From Rhodocyclaceae bacterium (GTDB lineage: Bacteria > Pseudomonadota > Gammaproteobacteria > Burkholderiales > Rhodocyclaceae), in NCBI GenBank assembly GCA_018262775.1, contig JADFDU010000016.1:1-44690 (forward strand): a DNA stretch of 44,690 nt, read 5' to 3'. The translations under genes and the position numbers were made by a program. Position 1 is the first letter of the stretch; each line of letters starts with the position of its first letter. A model generated the notes under the pieces. That model was not told where the DNA came from. It did no database searches and saw nothing but the letters and a program-made list of their open reading frames with translations. Below are positions 8,540 through 18,126 of the stretch, in pieces.

Positions 8540-9514
8540 CTAGTGCTGCACCACGAAGGGCTTGAAGGCCAGCGTCTCGCGGATGCGCTCCGCGACGCGG
8601 CCGGCCTCCTGCGCATCGGCATAAGGCCCGAGATGCAATCGGTACATGCCATCCCTGGCGCGAATGGTGATGGTCTCGCGCACCCAGTCGATCTGTCTGA
8701 GAAGGCGGGCGCGGAAGCTCTCGGCGTTTTCCAGGCTGCCGAAGGCACCGAGCTGAAGGAAGATGCCACGCGGCTCCTGAACTTCCGGCAGCGCCGCCGC
8801 CTCTGCAGGCGCGGAAGGCGGGGTGGTGGAGGTCGTGGCGAGGGCGGCAATGGGGTCGGGTGCAATCGCGCCTGTTACCGCTTTTTCCGGAATAGTGGTG
8901 GCCACCGGCGCCGATGCGAATTGCGTATTGCTCGACGCGTCGCCCGGCATCACGCTTTCGACTTCGACCTGCGCGCTGCCGGCACCGATGTAGCCGAGCT
9001 TCCAGGCGGCGGCATAGGAGAGGTCGATCAGGCGCCCGCCCAGAAAGGGGCCGCGGTCGTTCACCCGCACCACCACCGTCCTGCCGTTGGCAAGGTTCGT
9101 CACCCGCGCGTAGCTGGGTAGCGGCAACGTCGGATGCGCCGCCGTCATGGCGAACATGTCGTAGGTTTCGCCGATAGAGGTTTTCTGGCCGTGGAATTTG
9201 CGCCCATACCAGCTGCCGACGCCGCGCGCCTTGTAGGGCTTCAGCTCCTGATAAGGCACGAAGTCCTGGCCGAGCACGGAATAAGGCCGGTTGGCAAAGC
9301 GGTGCAGCGGCTCCGCGCGCGGCTGGGCATCGGGGATGACGTCGAGATTGTCCGGCACGCTATCTCCTGGGCCATCGTCCTTGTAATAGCCGCCGCCTTT
9401 TGTGGACGGCGCCGGCTTCGGCAAAGTCAGTCCCGGCGGCACGGCGGCACGCTCGGGCGGCGGGCGCTGTGGGGCAGTGCCGCAGGCACCCAGCAAGATC
9501 GATAGCAAAAACAT
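8540..9514 (-). CDS. rlpA: Septal ring lytic transglycosylase / rare lipoprotein A
   Basis: About 324 aa lipoprotein with a double-psi beta-barrel and a C-terminal SPOR domain; in Pseudomonas RlpA cleaves peptidoglycan lacking stem peptides. The lipobox LLGAC is followed by a Pro-rich linker. The barrel has GVGSWYGRKFHGQKTSIGE, the conserved TAAH and the catalytic VVVRVNDRGPF. The SPOR domain (GIFLQLGAFGSLENAESF to the C-terminus) binds denuded septal glycan. The start is uncertain: ATG at 9514 gives a signal peptide without a basic n-region (MFLLSILLGAC), so translation may begin upstream, where the frame stays open through the intergenic repeat. An AAAGTCAGTCCC motif lies at 9423. Confidence 0.9.
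   Translation of the reverse strand: MFLLSILLGACGTAPQRPPPERAAVPPGLTLPKPAPSTKGGGYYKDDGPGDSVPDNLDVIPDAQPRAEPLHRFANRPYSVLGQDFVPYQELKPYKARGVGSWYGRKFHGQKTSIGETYDMFAMTAAHPTLPLPSYARVTNLANGRTVVVRVNDRGPFLGGRLIDLSYAAAWKLGYIGAGSAQVEVESVMPGDASSNTQFASAPVATTIPEKAVTGAIAPDPIAALATTSTTPPSAPAEAAALPEVQEPRGIFLQLGAFGSLENAESFRARLLRQIDWVRETITIRARDGMYRLHLGPYADAQEAGRVAERIRETLAFKPFVVQH
9423..9434 (+). repeat. AAAGTCAGTCCC motif in rlpA
   Basis: Exact 12-mer copy of the over-represented motif described in the findings, here inside the rlpA coding sequence (read as CTG ACT TTG on the gene strand). Confidence 0.75.
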
Positions 9515-9723
9515 CGCAGCAAAAGCGGCGCAGTCTGGCCACCGGGCCGTCCTGACCGAAGGAAATCCGACCGAAGGAAGTGCAAAGCCCTGTGGGACAA
9601 GGCCAGGCGGCACGCGCCGGAGGCGCAATACGCGCAAGGGTCGATTTGCTGCAGCCCGTAACCACCGAGCGCAGCGAGCAAGTGGCCTCCCCTGCCCCGG
9701 GGCAGGGGTCGGGGGATGGGGGA
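9515..9723. other. rodA-rlpA spacer with direct repeat and palindrome
   Basis: About 209 nt without a confident gene. It holds a direct repeat GACCGAAGGAA (9554-9564 and 9569-9579, period 15), a GC-rich stretch (9595-9665) resembling dispersed intergenic repeats, and a perfect palindrome near the rodA stop. If rlpA starts upstream of 9514, part of this is coding. Confidence 0.5.
9689..9708 (-). terminator. Perfect GC palindrome after rodA
   Basis: A 20-nt perfect inverted repeat (CCCCTGCCCC and its complement) starts 15 nt downstream of the rodA stop. It could fold as a very stable stem in RNA, but no T-run follows, so a pausing or processing element is as likely as a terminator. Confidence 0.4.
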
Positions 9724-10827
9724 TCATTTCTGCACCAGCATCCGATGCTTGTGGATGCTCATGAGGATGCCCACGCCGAGGAACAGCGTCACCAGCGCCG
9801 TACCACCATAGCTGACGAAGGGCAGCGGCACACCCACGACGGGCAGAATGCCGCTCACCATGCCCATGTTCACGAAGGCATAGGTGAAGAAGATCAACGT
9901 GATGCTGCCCGCCAGCAGGCGCGAGAACAGCGTCGGCGCGTTGGCCGCGATCATCAGGCCGCGGCCGATGATGAGGGCGTAAAGCACCAGCAGGAAGGTG
10001 TTGCCGAGGAGGCCGAACTCCTCCGAGAGCACGGCGAAGATGAAATCCGTGTGTCGTTCCGGGAGGAATTCGAGATGGGTCTGCGTACCGTTGCCCCAGC
10101 CCTTGCCGAGGATGCCGCCCGAGCCTACCGCGATGGTCGACTGGATGATGTGAAAGCCCCGGCCGAGCGGATCGACCTCGGGATCGAGTAGCGTCAGGAC
10201 GCGCTGGCGCTGATAGTCGTGCAGCATCGTCCAGGCAAAGGGCAGGCTGGCCAGGCCGCCGACGCACAGCGCGGCCAGCACTTTCCAGGACAGGCCGGCA
10301 AGGAAGATGACGAAGAAACCCGCCGCCAGAACCAGAATGGCGGTGCCCAGGTCGGGCTGCCGGACAATGAGCGCCAGCGGCAGCAGCAGGATCAGCAGGG
10401 CAACCAGCCAGTCGCGCAACCGCAGCATGGCCTCGTGCTTCTGGAAATACCAGGCCAGCATCAGCGGCATGGCGATCTTCATGATCTCGGAGGGCTGGAT
10501 GCGCATGAAGCCGAGGTTCAGCCAGCGCCGCGCGCCCTTGGAGACGTCACCGAACAGCGCCACCGCGACGAGCAGCAGCACGCCGCCCACATACAGCGGC
10601 AGGGCGAGATGCATCAGCCGCTGCGGCGGCACCTGCGCGGCGACGCGCATCGCCACCAGCGCCACGGCGATGTTGATGAGTTGGTTGTTCAGCCGCTCCG
10701 GCGAAGCGCTCGCCAGCAGCAGCAGGGCGTAGCCGAGGAGCAGGGCGAGAAAGCCAAGGAGCGCGGCGTCGATGGGGGCCACCAGGCGCTGCCACCACTC
10801 GCGCGGGCGGAAGGAAAATTCATTCAT
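9724..10827 (-). CDS. rodA: Peptidoglycan glycosyltransferase RodA (SEDS family)
   Basis: 367 aa integral membrane protein with about ten hydrophobic segments; polymerises lipid II for lateral wall growth together with PBP2. Family motifs seen: RRWLNLGFMRIQPSEIMKIA, the periplasmic loop PEVDPLGRGFHIIQSTIAVG, LEFLPERHTDFIFAVLSEEFG and the C-terminal LPFVSYGGTAL. The open frame continues upstream; the start chosen is the ATG at 10827 (MNEFSFRPREWW), whose ATGAATGA sequence overlaps the mrdA stop by 8 nt and implies coupled translation. Confidence 0.97.
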   Translation of the reverse strand: MNEFSFRPREWWQRLVAPIDAALLGFLALLLGYALLLLASASPERLNNQLINIAVALVAMRVAAQVPPQRLMHLALPLYVGGVLLLVAVALFGDVSKGARRWLNLGFMRIQPSEIMKIAMPLMLAWYFQKHEAMLRLRDWLVALLILLLPLALIVRQPDLGTAILVLAAGFFVIFLAGLSWKVLAALCVGGLASLPFAWTMLHDYQRQRVLTLLDPEVDPLGRGFHIIQSTIAVGSGGILGKGWGNGTQTHLEFLPERHTDFIFAVLSEEFGLLGNTFLLVLYALIIGRGLMIAANAPTLFSRLLAGSITLIFFTYAFVNMGMVSGILPVVGVPLPFVSYGGTALVTLFLGVGILMSIHKHRMLVQK

Positions 10828-12718
10828 CCTCGACTGCCTCCGCGTCTTCCGACGCCGCCGCCTTGGGCAGCTTGCCGAGCAGGTAGTAGTCGAGCACCTG
10901 GCGCGCGATCGGTGCGGCGGACTGTGCGCCGAAGCCGCCGTTTTCCACCAGCACGGCGAGGGCGATGGTCGGCTGCTCGGCCGGTGCATAGGCGATGAAG
11001 AGGGCGTGATCGCGCAGCCGCTCATGCAACTTGTCCGCCTCGTACTTGGCGCCTTTCAGACTGTACAACTGTGCCGTGCCGGTCTTGCCCGCCGAGACAT
11101 ACTCCGCGCCGGCAAAGGCACGGGCGCCGGTGCCTTCCTTGTTCACACCGACCATTGCCTGGCGAATGGTCGCCAGATTGCCCGGCTTGAAGAAAAGCGT
11201 CCGCAGCGGCTGCGGCTCGACCAGGGTACGCTCACCCGTGCCGGCATTCTCGATGTATTTCACCAGATGGGGGCGGAAGATCACGCCGCCGTTGGCGATG
11301 ATCGCCGTGGCCTGCGCCAACTGGATCGGCGTGTAGGCGTTGTAACCCTGGCCGATGCCGATGGAAACGGTCTCGCCGGCATACCACTTTTGCTGTTCCG
11401 GCTTGCGAAAGCGCTTTTTCTTCCACGCCTGCGAAGGCAGCACGCCCTCCGACTCACCCTCGATGTCGATGCCGGTACGGCTGCCGAAGCCCAGCTTGTG
11501 CATGAAAGCGGAGATGGCATCGATGCCCATGTCGTTGGCCAGCACGTAATAGTAAGTGTCGCAGGATTGCACGATGGACTTATACATGTCGACCACACCG
11601 TGGCCGCCCTTCTTATCGTCGCGGAAGGTGTGGCCGCCGAAAGTGAAGTAGCCCGGATCCGAGATGGTCTGCTGCGGCGTACGCTTGCCCAGTTCAAGTG
11701 CCGCCAGTGCCATGAACGGCTTGAAGGTAGAGCCGGGCGGGTAGGTGCCGTTGAGCGCGCGGTTTACCATCGGCCTGTCCTCGGAGGTGTTGAGCATCTC
11801 CCAGTCGGGCGGGGAAATGCCGTCGACGAACAGATTCGGGTCGTAGCCGGGCATGGACACCAGCGCAAGAATGCCGCCTGTCGCGGGTTCAATGGCCACC
11901 AGCGCACCGCGGCGCTTGCCGAAGGCCTTCTCCGCCACCTGCTGCAGCTTCGTGTCGAGCGTCAGCGCCAGGTTGTTGCCGGACACCGGCGCGGTGCGGG
12001 CAAGAACGCGCACGGCGCGGCCGCCGGCATCGACCTCGACCTGCTCGAAGCCAGCCTGGCCGTGCAGTTCGAATTCGTACTGCTGCTCCAGGCCAGTCTT
12101 GCCGAAATGCACGGTGCCGCGGTAGTTGTCCTCGGCGTCGTGCTTCTCGATCGTGGCAAGGTCGCGGTCATTCACGCGGCCGATGTAGCCCAGGGCATGC
12201 GAGGCCAGTTCGCCCAGCGGGTACTGGCGGAACAGGCGCGCCTTGATGTCCACGCCGGGAAAGCGGAAGCGCTGGGAGATGAAGCGCGCCACCTCCTCGT
12301 CGGTAAGACGCGTGCGGATGGGCAGCGACTCGAAGTTCTTGCTCTCCTCGAGCAGCCTGCGAAAGCGCTTGTAGTCCTTCGGCTGGATGTCGACGAGGGT
12401 GGCCAGTTCGTCGATGACGGCCTCCAGGTCGGCCACCTTGCTCGGCGTGATTTCCAGCGTGTAGGCGGAATAATTGTGCGCCAGCACCACGCCGTTGCGG
12501 TCGGCGATGACGCCGCGGTTGGGCACCGTGGGTACGAGGGAGATGCGATTGTCCTCGGCGCGCGTCTGGAAATGCTCGTGCTGGATCACCTGCAGCCAGA
12601 AGAAGCGTGCAAACAGCAGGAAGAAAGCGAACAGCACGAAGCCGCCCGCCACCGCCAGGCGACGCTGGAAGCGATTGATCTCCTGTTCCGGGTTCTTGAA
12701 CTCGGCCGGCCGCATCAT
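10820..12718 (-). CDS. mrdA: Penicillin-binding protein 2, elongasome transpeptidase
   Basis: 632 aa class B PBP with one N-terminal membrane helix (about residues 22-45), a dimerisation domain and a transpeptidase domain. The catalytic motifs are STFK (Ser330-Lys333), SCD (385-387) and KTG (545-547). It cross-links lateral peptidoglycan as the partner of RodA. The C-terminus is acidic (ASEDAEAVEDE). The first ATG overlaps the mreD stop by one base (TGATG); a second ATG follows at once. It sits in the standard order mreB-mreC-mreD-mrdA-rodA. Confidence 0.97.
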   Translation of the reverse strand: MMRPAEFKNPEQEINRFQRRLAVAGGFVLFAFFLLFARFFWLQVIQHEHFQTRAEDNRISLVPTVPNRGVIADRNGVVLAHNYSAYTLEITPSKVADLEAVIDELATLVDIQPKDYKRFRRLLEESKNFESLPIRTRLTDEEVARFISQRFRFPGVDIKARLFRQYPLGELASHALGYIGRVNDRDLATIEKHDAEDNYRGTVHFGKTGLEQQYEFELHGQAGFEQVEVDAGGRAVRVLARTAPVSGNNLALTLDTKLQQVAEKAFGKRRGALVAIEPATGGILALVSMPGYDPNLFVDGISPPDWEMLNTSEDRPMVNRALNGTYPPGSTFKPFMALAALELGKRTPQQTISDPGYFTFGGHTFRDDKKGGHGVVDMYKSIVQSCDTYYYVLANDMGIDAISAFMHKLGFGSRTGIDIEGESEGVLPSQAWKKKRFRKPEQQKWYAGETVSIGIGQGYNAYTPIQLAQATAIIANGGVIFRPHLVKYIENAGTGERTLVEPQPLRTLFFKPGNLATIRQAMVGVNKEGTGARAFAGAEYVSAGKTGTAQLYSLKGAKYEADKLHERLRDHALFIAYAPAEQPTIALAVLVENGGFGAQSAAPIARQVLDYYLLGKLPKAAASEDAEAVEDE

Positions 12719-13245
12719 CAGATCGGGCGGTTCTCGTCCTTCTCCAGCGGCTGGTACTGCGGCAGCAGCAGGACGAAGGTCAGCGGAAACCAGAGCAGGG
12801 CGCCGCTAAAGCTGCCGAGGAAATAGCCCCAGCCGGGGAAGTCCGCACCGCCGAGCAGCCGCGTGATGACCATGACAAGCTGCGTCGCCAGCAGCAGCAG
12901 CAGGATGTGCAGCGCCTGCTGCACGAGCGGGAACCAGAGGATGCGGCGCGACAGGCCGCCGGCAGCATACGACAGCAGCAGATAGGCGAGCGGATGCTGT
13001 CCCATGACGCTGCCGGAGGCGACATCCATCATCAGACCGATCACGAAGGCGGTGCCCATGCCGAGGCGCAAGGGCTCACGCACGCTCCAGAAGGCCAGCA
13101 CCAGCGCCACCCAGTCCGGTACGCCGATGGCATTGCCGAACGGGACGAGGTCGAGAAAAAACGCCACGGCCAGCGAAAACAGGATGAACCACTGCCGTAC
13201 GGGCAGCAGGATGCGCCGCGAACTGTGGGTAGGTTGGATGTTCAT
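12718..13245 (-). CDS. mreD: Rod shape-determining protein MreD
   Basis: 175 aa inner-membrane protein with five to six hydrophobic segments, a component of the Rod complex with MreC and RodA/PBP2. The family pattern is visible in FLDLVPFGNAIGVPDWVALVLAFW and in LGMGTAFVIGLMMDVASGSVMG. Its ATG overlaps the mreC stop by four bases and its stop overlaps the mrdA start, so the whole unit reads as a coupled operon. Confidence 0.95.
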   Translation of the reverse strand: MNIQPTHSSRRILLPVRQWFILFSLAVAFFLDLVPFGNAIGVPDWVALVLAFWSVREPLRLGMGTAFVIGLMMDVASGSVMGQHPLAYLLLSYAAGGLSRRILWFPLVQQALHILLLLLATQLVMVITRLLGGADFPGWGYFLGSFSGALLWFPLTFVLLLPQYQPLEKDENRPI

Positions 13246-14159
13246 TCGTCGCGCTTGCGCCCCCGCTTCGCCTTCGCCGGCTTGTCCCGCGTCCCGCTTT
13301 CCTCCACCTGTTGCTGCAGCGCTTCGCGCAGGCCGAGCAGCAGCACCTGGCCATGCTTTTCCACACCGGCCGCCGGCTCGCAGACGATGCGGGCAAAGGA
13401 ATAGGCGGCATCGCGGTCAACCCGCAGCACTTTCGCTACCGGCAGGCCGGGAAGATACACGCCATCCAGACCGGAGGTGACGAGCTGGTCGTCGGGCCGG
13501 ATATCGGCGTTGGCAGCGAGGAAGCGCAGTTCGAGCTGGCCGTCCGAGGCGCCGAAGAGGACTGTGCGCAGGCCGTTGCGCACGACCTGCACGGGTACCG
13601 CCTGATTCTTGTCGGTGACCAGGGTCACCTCGCTTTGCATGGGATAGACGCGCGTCACCTGGCCGAGGACACCTGCCTCGTCGACCACCGCCTGGCCGGC
13701 AACAATGCCTTGCTGACTGCCCTTGTCGACGATGACGCGGCGGGAGAAAGGGTCACGCGCAGCATGAATGATGTCGGCCAGCGTGCTGGAAACCGGCTGC
13801 CTGGCCTTCATGTCGAGCAACTGGCGCAGGCGCTGATTTTCAAGCTCCAGGTGCTCCTGGCGCAACAGCCACTTGGCCGACTCCACCTCCTTGCGCTTGA
13901 GCAGGACGTTCTCCTGCTGCACCGCGGACAGGCTGGAAAAGTAGCCGTCAAGCTGCTCGTAGAGGTCGACCGGCGCATAGGCGGCGCGCTGCAGGGGATA
14001 AAGCACCGTGGCCACGCCCTGGCGGGCCAGTTCGAGGGTGCGGTATTTCAGGTCGAGCACCAGCAGGGCGAGCGAGAGCACGACGAAGAAGACAAGCCGC
14101 GCCAGCGGTGCGGGGCCTCGCTTGAAGAAGGGGGGCGGCTGGTGGCCGACGACCGGCAT
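13242..14159 (-). CDS. mreC: Rod shape-determining protein MreC
   Basis: 305 aa bitopic protein: a short cytoplasmic end, one membrane helix (about residues 20-38), a coiled coil (about 70-110, with ENVLLKRKEVESAKWLLRQE) and two periplasmic beta domains ending near LLLGLREALQQQVEE. It bridges MreB and PBP2 in the elongasome. The C-terminal tail is Lys/Arg-rich (KAKRGRKRDE), which is variable in the family. It lies 52 nt after mreB in the same orientation. Confidence 0.95.
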   Translation of the reverse strand: MPVVGHQPPPFFKRGPAPLARLVFFVVLSLALLVLDLKYRTLELARQGVATVLYPLQRAAYAPVDLYEQLDGYFSSLSAVQQENVLLKRKEVESAKWLLRQEHLELENQRLRQLLDMKARQPVSSTLADIIHAARDPFSRRVIVDKGSQQGIVAGQAVVDEAGVLGQVTRVYPMQSEVTLVTDKNQAVPVQVVRNGLRTVLFGASDGQLELRFLAANADIRPDDQLVTSGLDGVYLPGLPVAKVLRVDRDAAYSFARIVCEPAAGVEKHGQVLLLGLREALQQQVEESGTRDKPAKAKRGRKRDE

Positions 14160-14211
14160 CGGTGGCTAGAAACGATGCGGCAACAGGAACGAGAACCTGT
14201 GCCGCACGTCC

Positions 14212-15267
<1,056 letters not shown>

Positions 15268-15304
15268 CTACGGGGTGCGGAAAATCAAGGGCCTATGATA
15301 CTCT

Positions 15305-15319
15305 ATTGCGCTTCGCAAT
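15305..15319. promoter_or_regulatory. Inverted repeat in the mreB-gatC divergent region
   Basis: ATTGCG-CTT-CGCAAT, a perfect 6-bp inverted repeat with a 3-nt centre, 17 nt upstream of the gatC ATG. A TATGAT hexamer (15294-15299) could be a gatC -10 element but no good -35 accompanies it. Either an operator or an RNA hairpin near the gatC transcription start. Confidence 0.35.
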
Positions 15320-15335
15320 TTTAGTCCCCCGCGCC

Positions 15336-15623
15336 ATGTCTCTCAGCCTCGACCAGGTTCAGCGCATCGCCGAACTCGCCCGCATCGAATTCGCCCCCGG
15401 CGAGGCCGAACAGACGCGCAATCAACTCAATGGCATTTTCGTGCTCATCGAGGAGATGCAGGCGGTCGACACCGCCGGCGTCGCGCCGATGGCCCATGCC
15501 CAGGACGTCGCACAGCGCCTGCGCGAGGACCGCGTGACCGAAACGGACCAGCATGTGGCATTCCAGAAGATCGCGCCGGAAGTCGGGGCGGGACTCTACC
15601 TCGTGCCGAAGGTGATTGAATAG
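15336..15623 (+). CDS. gatC: Aspartyl/glutamyl-tRNA(Asn/Gln) amidotransferase subunit C
   Basis: 95 aa small subunit that clamps GatA to GatB in the tRNA-dependent amidotransferase making Gln-tRNA(Gln) or Asn-tRNA(Asn). The typical pattern is [19 protein letters not shown] at the N-terminus, the linker [21 protein letters not shown] and the terminal [20 protein letters not shown]. The start at 15336 gives the normal family N-terminus; the upstream in-frame extension is not conserved-looking. First gene of gatCAB. Confidence 0.95.
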   Translation: MSLSLDQVQRIAELARIEFAPGEAEQTRNQLNGIFVLIEEMQAVDTAGVAPMAHAQDVAQRLREDRVTETDQHVAFQKIAPEVGAGLYLVPKVIE

Positions 15624-15677
15624 GCCGGGCTTCAGCCCGCCAAGCCCGCGTCGACCTGAAAGCCGACCTACACGGAA

Positions 15678-17129
15678 ATGATCAACGCCAGCCTGAAAGA
15701 ACTCGCCGCCGCCCTGGCGGCCAAACAGCTCTCCAGCGTCGAGCTGGCCACGCTGTTCCTCGAGCGCATCGCCCGGCTCAATCCGGCGCTGAATGCCTTC
15801 ATCACGGTAGACACGGAAAAAACCCTGACCATGGCGCGCGCGGCCGATGCACGCCTGGCACGGGGCGAGGGCGGACCGCTCACCGGTATCCCGATCGCCC
15901 ACAAGGACATCTTCTGCGCGGAAGGCTGGCTCACCACCTGCGGCTCGAAGATGCTGTCGAATTTCATCAGCCCCTATGACGCGACGGTAATCGAGCGCTT
16001 CAAGGCCGCCGGCACGGTCACGCTGGGCAAGACCAACATGGACGAATTCGCCATGGGCTCGTCGAACGAAACCTCGTTTTACGGCCCGGTGAAGAATCCC
16101 TGGGATGGCGCCGCCGTGTCAGGCGGTTCCTCGGGCGGTTCGGCGGCCGCCGTCTCAGCGAGACTGACTTCTGCCGCCACCGGCACCGACACCGGCGGCT
16201 CGATCCGCCAGCCGGCCGCGCTGTGCGGCCTCACCGGCCTGAAGCCGACCTACGGCGTGGTGTCGCGCTACGGCATGATCGCCTTCGCCTCCTCGCTCGA
16301 CCAGGCCGGGCCGATGGCGAAAAGCGCCGAGGACTGCGCCCTGATGCTGAATGCCATGGCCGGCTTCGACGCGCGCGACTCCACCAGCCTGGAACGTCCA
16401 GCCGAGGATTACGCACGCGACCTGGACAAGCCATTGGCCGGTCTCAAGATCGGCCTGCCGCAGGAATTCTTCGCCGAGGGCCTGTCGGCTGATGTGGCGC
16501 AGGCGGTCGAGGCGGCCATCGCCGCATACCGCACGCTCGGCGCAACAACGGTCGATATCAGCCTGCCCAACATGAAACTCTCGGTGCCGGCCTACTACGT
16601 CATTGCCCCGGCCGAAGCCTCCAGCAACCTGTCGCGCTTCGACGGCGTGCGCTACGGCTGGCGCGCACCGCACTACGGCGACCTCGCCGACATGTACTGC
16701 AAGAGCCGCGCCCAGGGCTTCGGCGCCGAGGTAAAGCGGCGCATCCTCATCGGCACCTACGTGCTCTCGCACGGCTACTACGACGCCTACTACCTGCAGG
16801 CGCAGCGCATCCGCCGCCTCATCGCGCGGGACTTCGTCGAGGCCTTCAAGTCTTGCGACCTCATCATGGGCCCGACCAGCCCGTCGGTGGCCTTCGATCT
16901 GGGCGACAAGGCCGGCGATCCGGTGCAGATGTATCTTTCGGACATCTACACCATCGCCGTCAACCTGGCCGGCTTGCCCGGCATGTCGATCCCCTGCGGC
17001 TTCGGCCTCCAGGGCCGCCCGGTCGGCCTGCAAATCATCGGCGACTATTTCGGCGAGGCGCGCATGCTCAACGCGGCGCACCGGTATCAACTCGCCAGCG
17101 ACTGGCACCGCCGCGCACCCGCGCAATAA
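15678..17129 (+). CDS. gatA: Aspartyl/glutamyl-tRNA amidotransferase subunit A
   Basis: 483 aa amidase-signature glutaminase that releases ammonia from glutamine for GatB. The Ser-cisSer-Lys triad is visible: Lys76 in IAHKDIFC, Ser151 in [13 protein letters not shown] and nucleophile Ser175 in [11 protein letters not shown]. Length and N-terminus ([20 protein letters not shown]) are standard. The variant motif ACTGACTTC (near 16171) lies in the loop between the two catalytic serines. It is followed after 9 nt by a lipoprotein gene that is not part of the usual gat operon. Confidence 0.96.
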   Translation: MINASLKELAAALAAKQLSSVELATLFLERIARLNPALNAFITVDTEKTLTMARAADARLARGEGGPLTGIPIAHKDIFCAEGWLTTCGSKMLSNFISPYDATVIERFKAAGTVTLGKTNMDEFAMGSSNETSFYGPVKNPWDGAAVSGGSSGGSAAAVSARLTSAATGTDTGGSIRQPAALCGLTGLKPTYGVVSRYGMIAFASSLDQAGPMAKSAEDCALMLNAMAGFDARDSTSLERPAEDYARDLDKPLAGLKIGLPQEFFAEGLSADVAQAVEAAIAAYRTLGATTVDISLPNMKLSVPAYYVIAPAEASSNLSRFDGVRYGWRAPHYGDLADMYCKSRAQGFGAEVKRRILIGTYVLSHGYYDAYYLQAQRIRRLIARDFVEAFKSCDLIMGPTSPSVAFDLGDKAGDPVQMYLSDIYTIAVNLAGLPGMSIPCGFGLQGRPVGLQIIGDYFGEARMLNAAHRYQLASDWHRRAPAQ

Positions 17130-17138
17130 GGAGTCGGC

Positions 17139-17657
17139 ATGACACGCAAGCTCGCCCTGCTGCTGTCCGCCATGTTGCTGCCCGTCTTGCTCCTCGGCGC
17201 CTGCGCCACGTCCGAGAAGGCGCCACCGTCCGCCGCGGTAAGCGCCACACCCGCGCCGGTAACCAAAGCGCCGCCTACCATAGCCAAACCTGCCCGGCCC
17301 GGCCCCATCCCGGTGCGCCCGCTCAACGTGAAAACCGAGTGCAAGTTCCGCGACGAGACCGGCTACAACGGCGCACTCAGGCTCGACGTGGCCGGCGCGC
17401 AGGTGCATGCTTTCGAGGCGAAGGTGAACATTCCAAAGCGTGGCGCCTGCCGCTTCGATCTGAAAGACTTCCGCCAGACGAAGGAACTGCCGGCCATCGA
17501 GCTGAGCCAGACCAGGGGAAAATGCATCGTGCGCATGTGGGAGCAGGGCGAGCGCGTCACGGTGGCGTTCCAGCAATGCGAGCGAATGTGCTCGGGCAGC
17601 TCCTACCCCTACCTCTGGCCCATCCTCAACGACCGGCGCGATGGATCCTGCGCTTAA
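17139..17657 (+). CDS. Six-cysteine lipoprotein, paralogue 1
   Basis: 172 aa; family not recognised. A lipoprotein signal peptide ends in LLLGAC (Cys near residue 21), then an Ala/Pro/Lys-rich linker of about 35 residues. The folded part starts at IPVRPLNVKTECKFRDETG and holds six further cysteines, in ECKF, GACRF, GKCIV, QQCERMC and GSCA; the last is next to the C-terminus. The core FRQTKELPAIELSQ and IVRMWEQGERVTVAFQQCE is nearly identical in the next gene. Six conserved cysteines in an exported protein suggest three disulfides. It lies between gatA (9 nt upstream) and its paralogue (15 nt downstream), so is probably co-transcribed with gatCAB. No enzymatic motif is visible. Confidence 0.75.
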   Translation: MTRKLALLLSAMLLPVLLLGACATSEKAPPSAAVSATPAPVTKAPPTIAKPARPGPIPVRPLNVKTECKFRDETGYNGALRLDVAGAQVHAFEAKVNIPKRGACRFDLKDFRQTKELPAIELSQTRGKCIVRMWEQGERVTVAFQQCERMCSGSSYPYLWPILNDRRDGSCA

Positions 17658-17672
17658 AGAGAGACTGAAAAC

Positions 17673-18098
17673 ATGATGCACAAACTTCTGCTCCTGCTGC
17701 TCACGGCCCTGCTCGGTGCCTGCGCCATCATCGAACGGCCGCCGCCCATTCCGGTGCGTGCGCTCGACGTCAAGGCCAACTGCAGCTATCGCGACGAGAC
17801 CGGCGGCAGCGGCACGCTCAAGTTGGACGTGGCGGCGGCGCGGGTGCGTGCCTTCGAGGCGAGCGCGAACTTCCCGCAGCACGGGTCCTGCCGCTTCGCC
17901 CTGAAGGATTTCCGCCAGACGAAGGAGCTGCCAGCCATCGAGCTGACTCAACTGAACGGCAGCTGCATCGTGCGCATGTGGGAACAGGGCACGCGCGTCA
18001 CGGTCGCCTTCCAGCAATGCGAGAAGATGTGCACCGGTAGCGCCTACGAGCAACTCCTGCCGCTCATCTACGATCGGCGCGACGGCACATGCGCCTGA
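17673..18098 (+). CDS. Six-cysteine lipoprotein, paralogue 2
   Basis: 141 aa with the same plan as the preceding protein but without the long linker: lipobox LLGAC (Cys at about residue 17), then IPVRALDVKANCSYRDETG and the shared core FRQTKELPAIELTQ, IVRMWEQGTRVTVAFQQCEKMC and the C-terminus DRRDGTCA. All six cysteines align. The pair clearly arose by tandem duplication; the length difference is almost entirely in the linker. ATG 17673 is followed directly by a second ATG. It ends 28 nt before gatB. Function unknown; an outer-membrane or periplasmic location follows from the lipobox. Confidence 0.75.
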   Translation: MMHKLLLLLLTALLGACAIIERPPPIPVRALDVKANCSYRDETGGSGTLKLDVAAARVRAFEASANFPQHGSCRFALKDFRQTKELPAIELTQLNGSCIVRMWEQGTRVTVAFQQCEKMCTGSAYEQLLPLIYDRRDGTCA

Positions 18099-18126
18099 CA
18101 TACGCCTGATCTGAAACGGAATTCTT

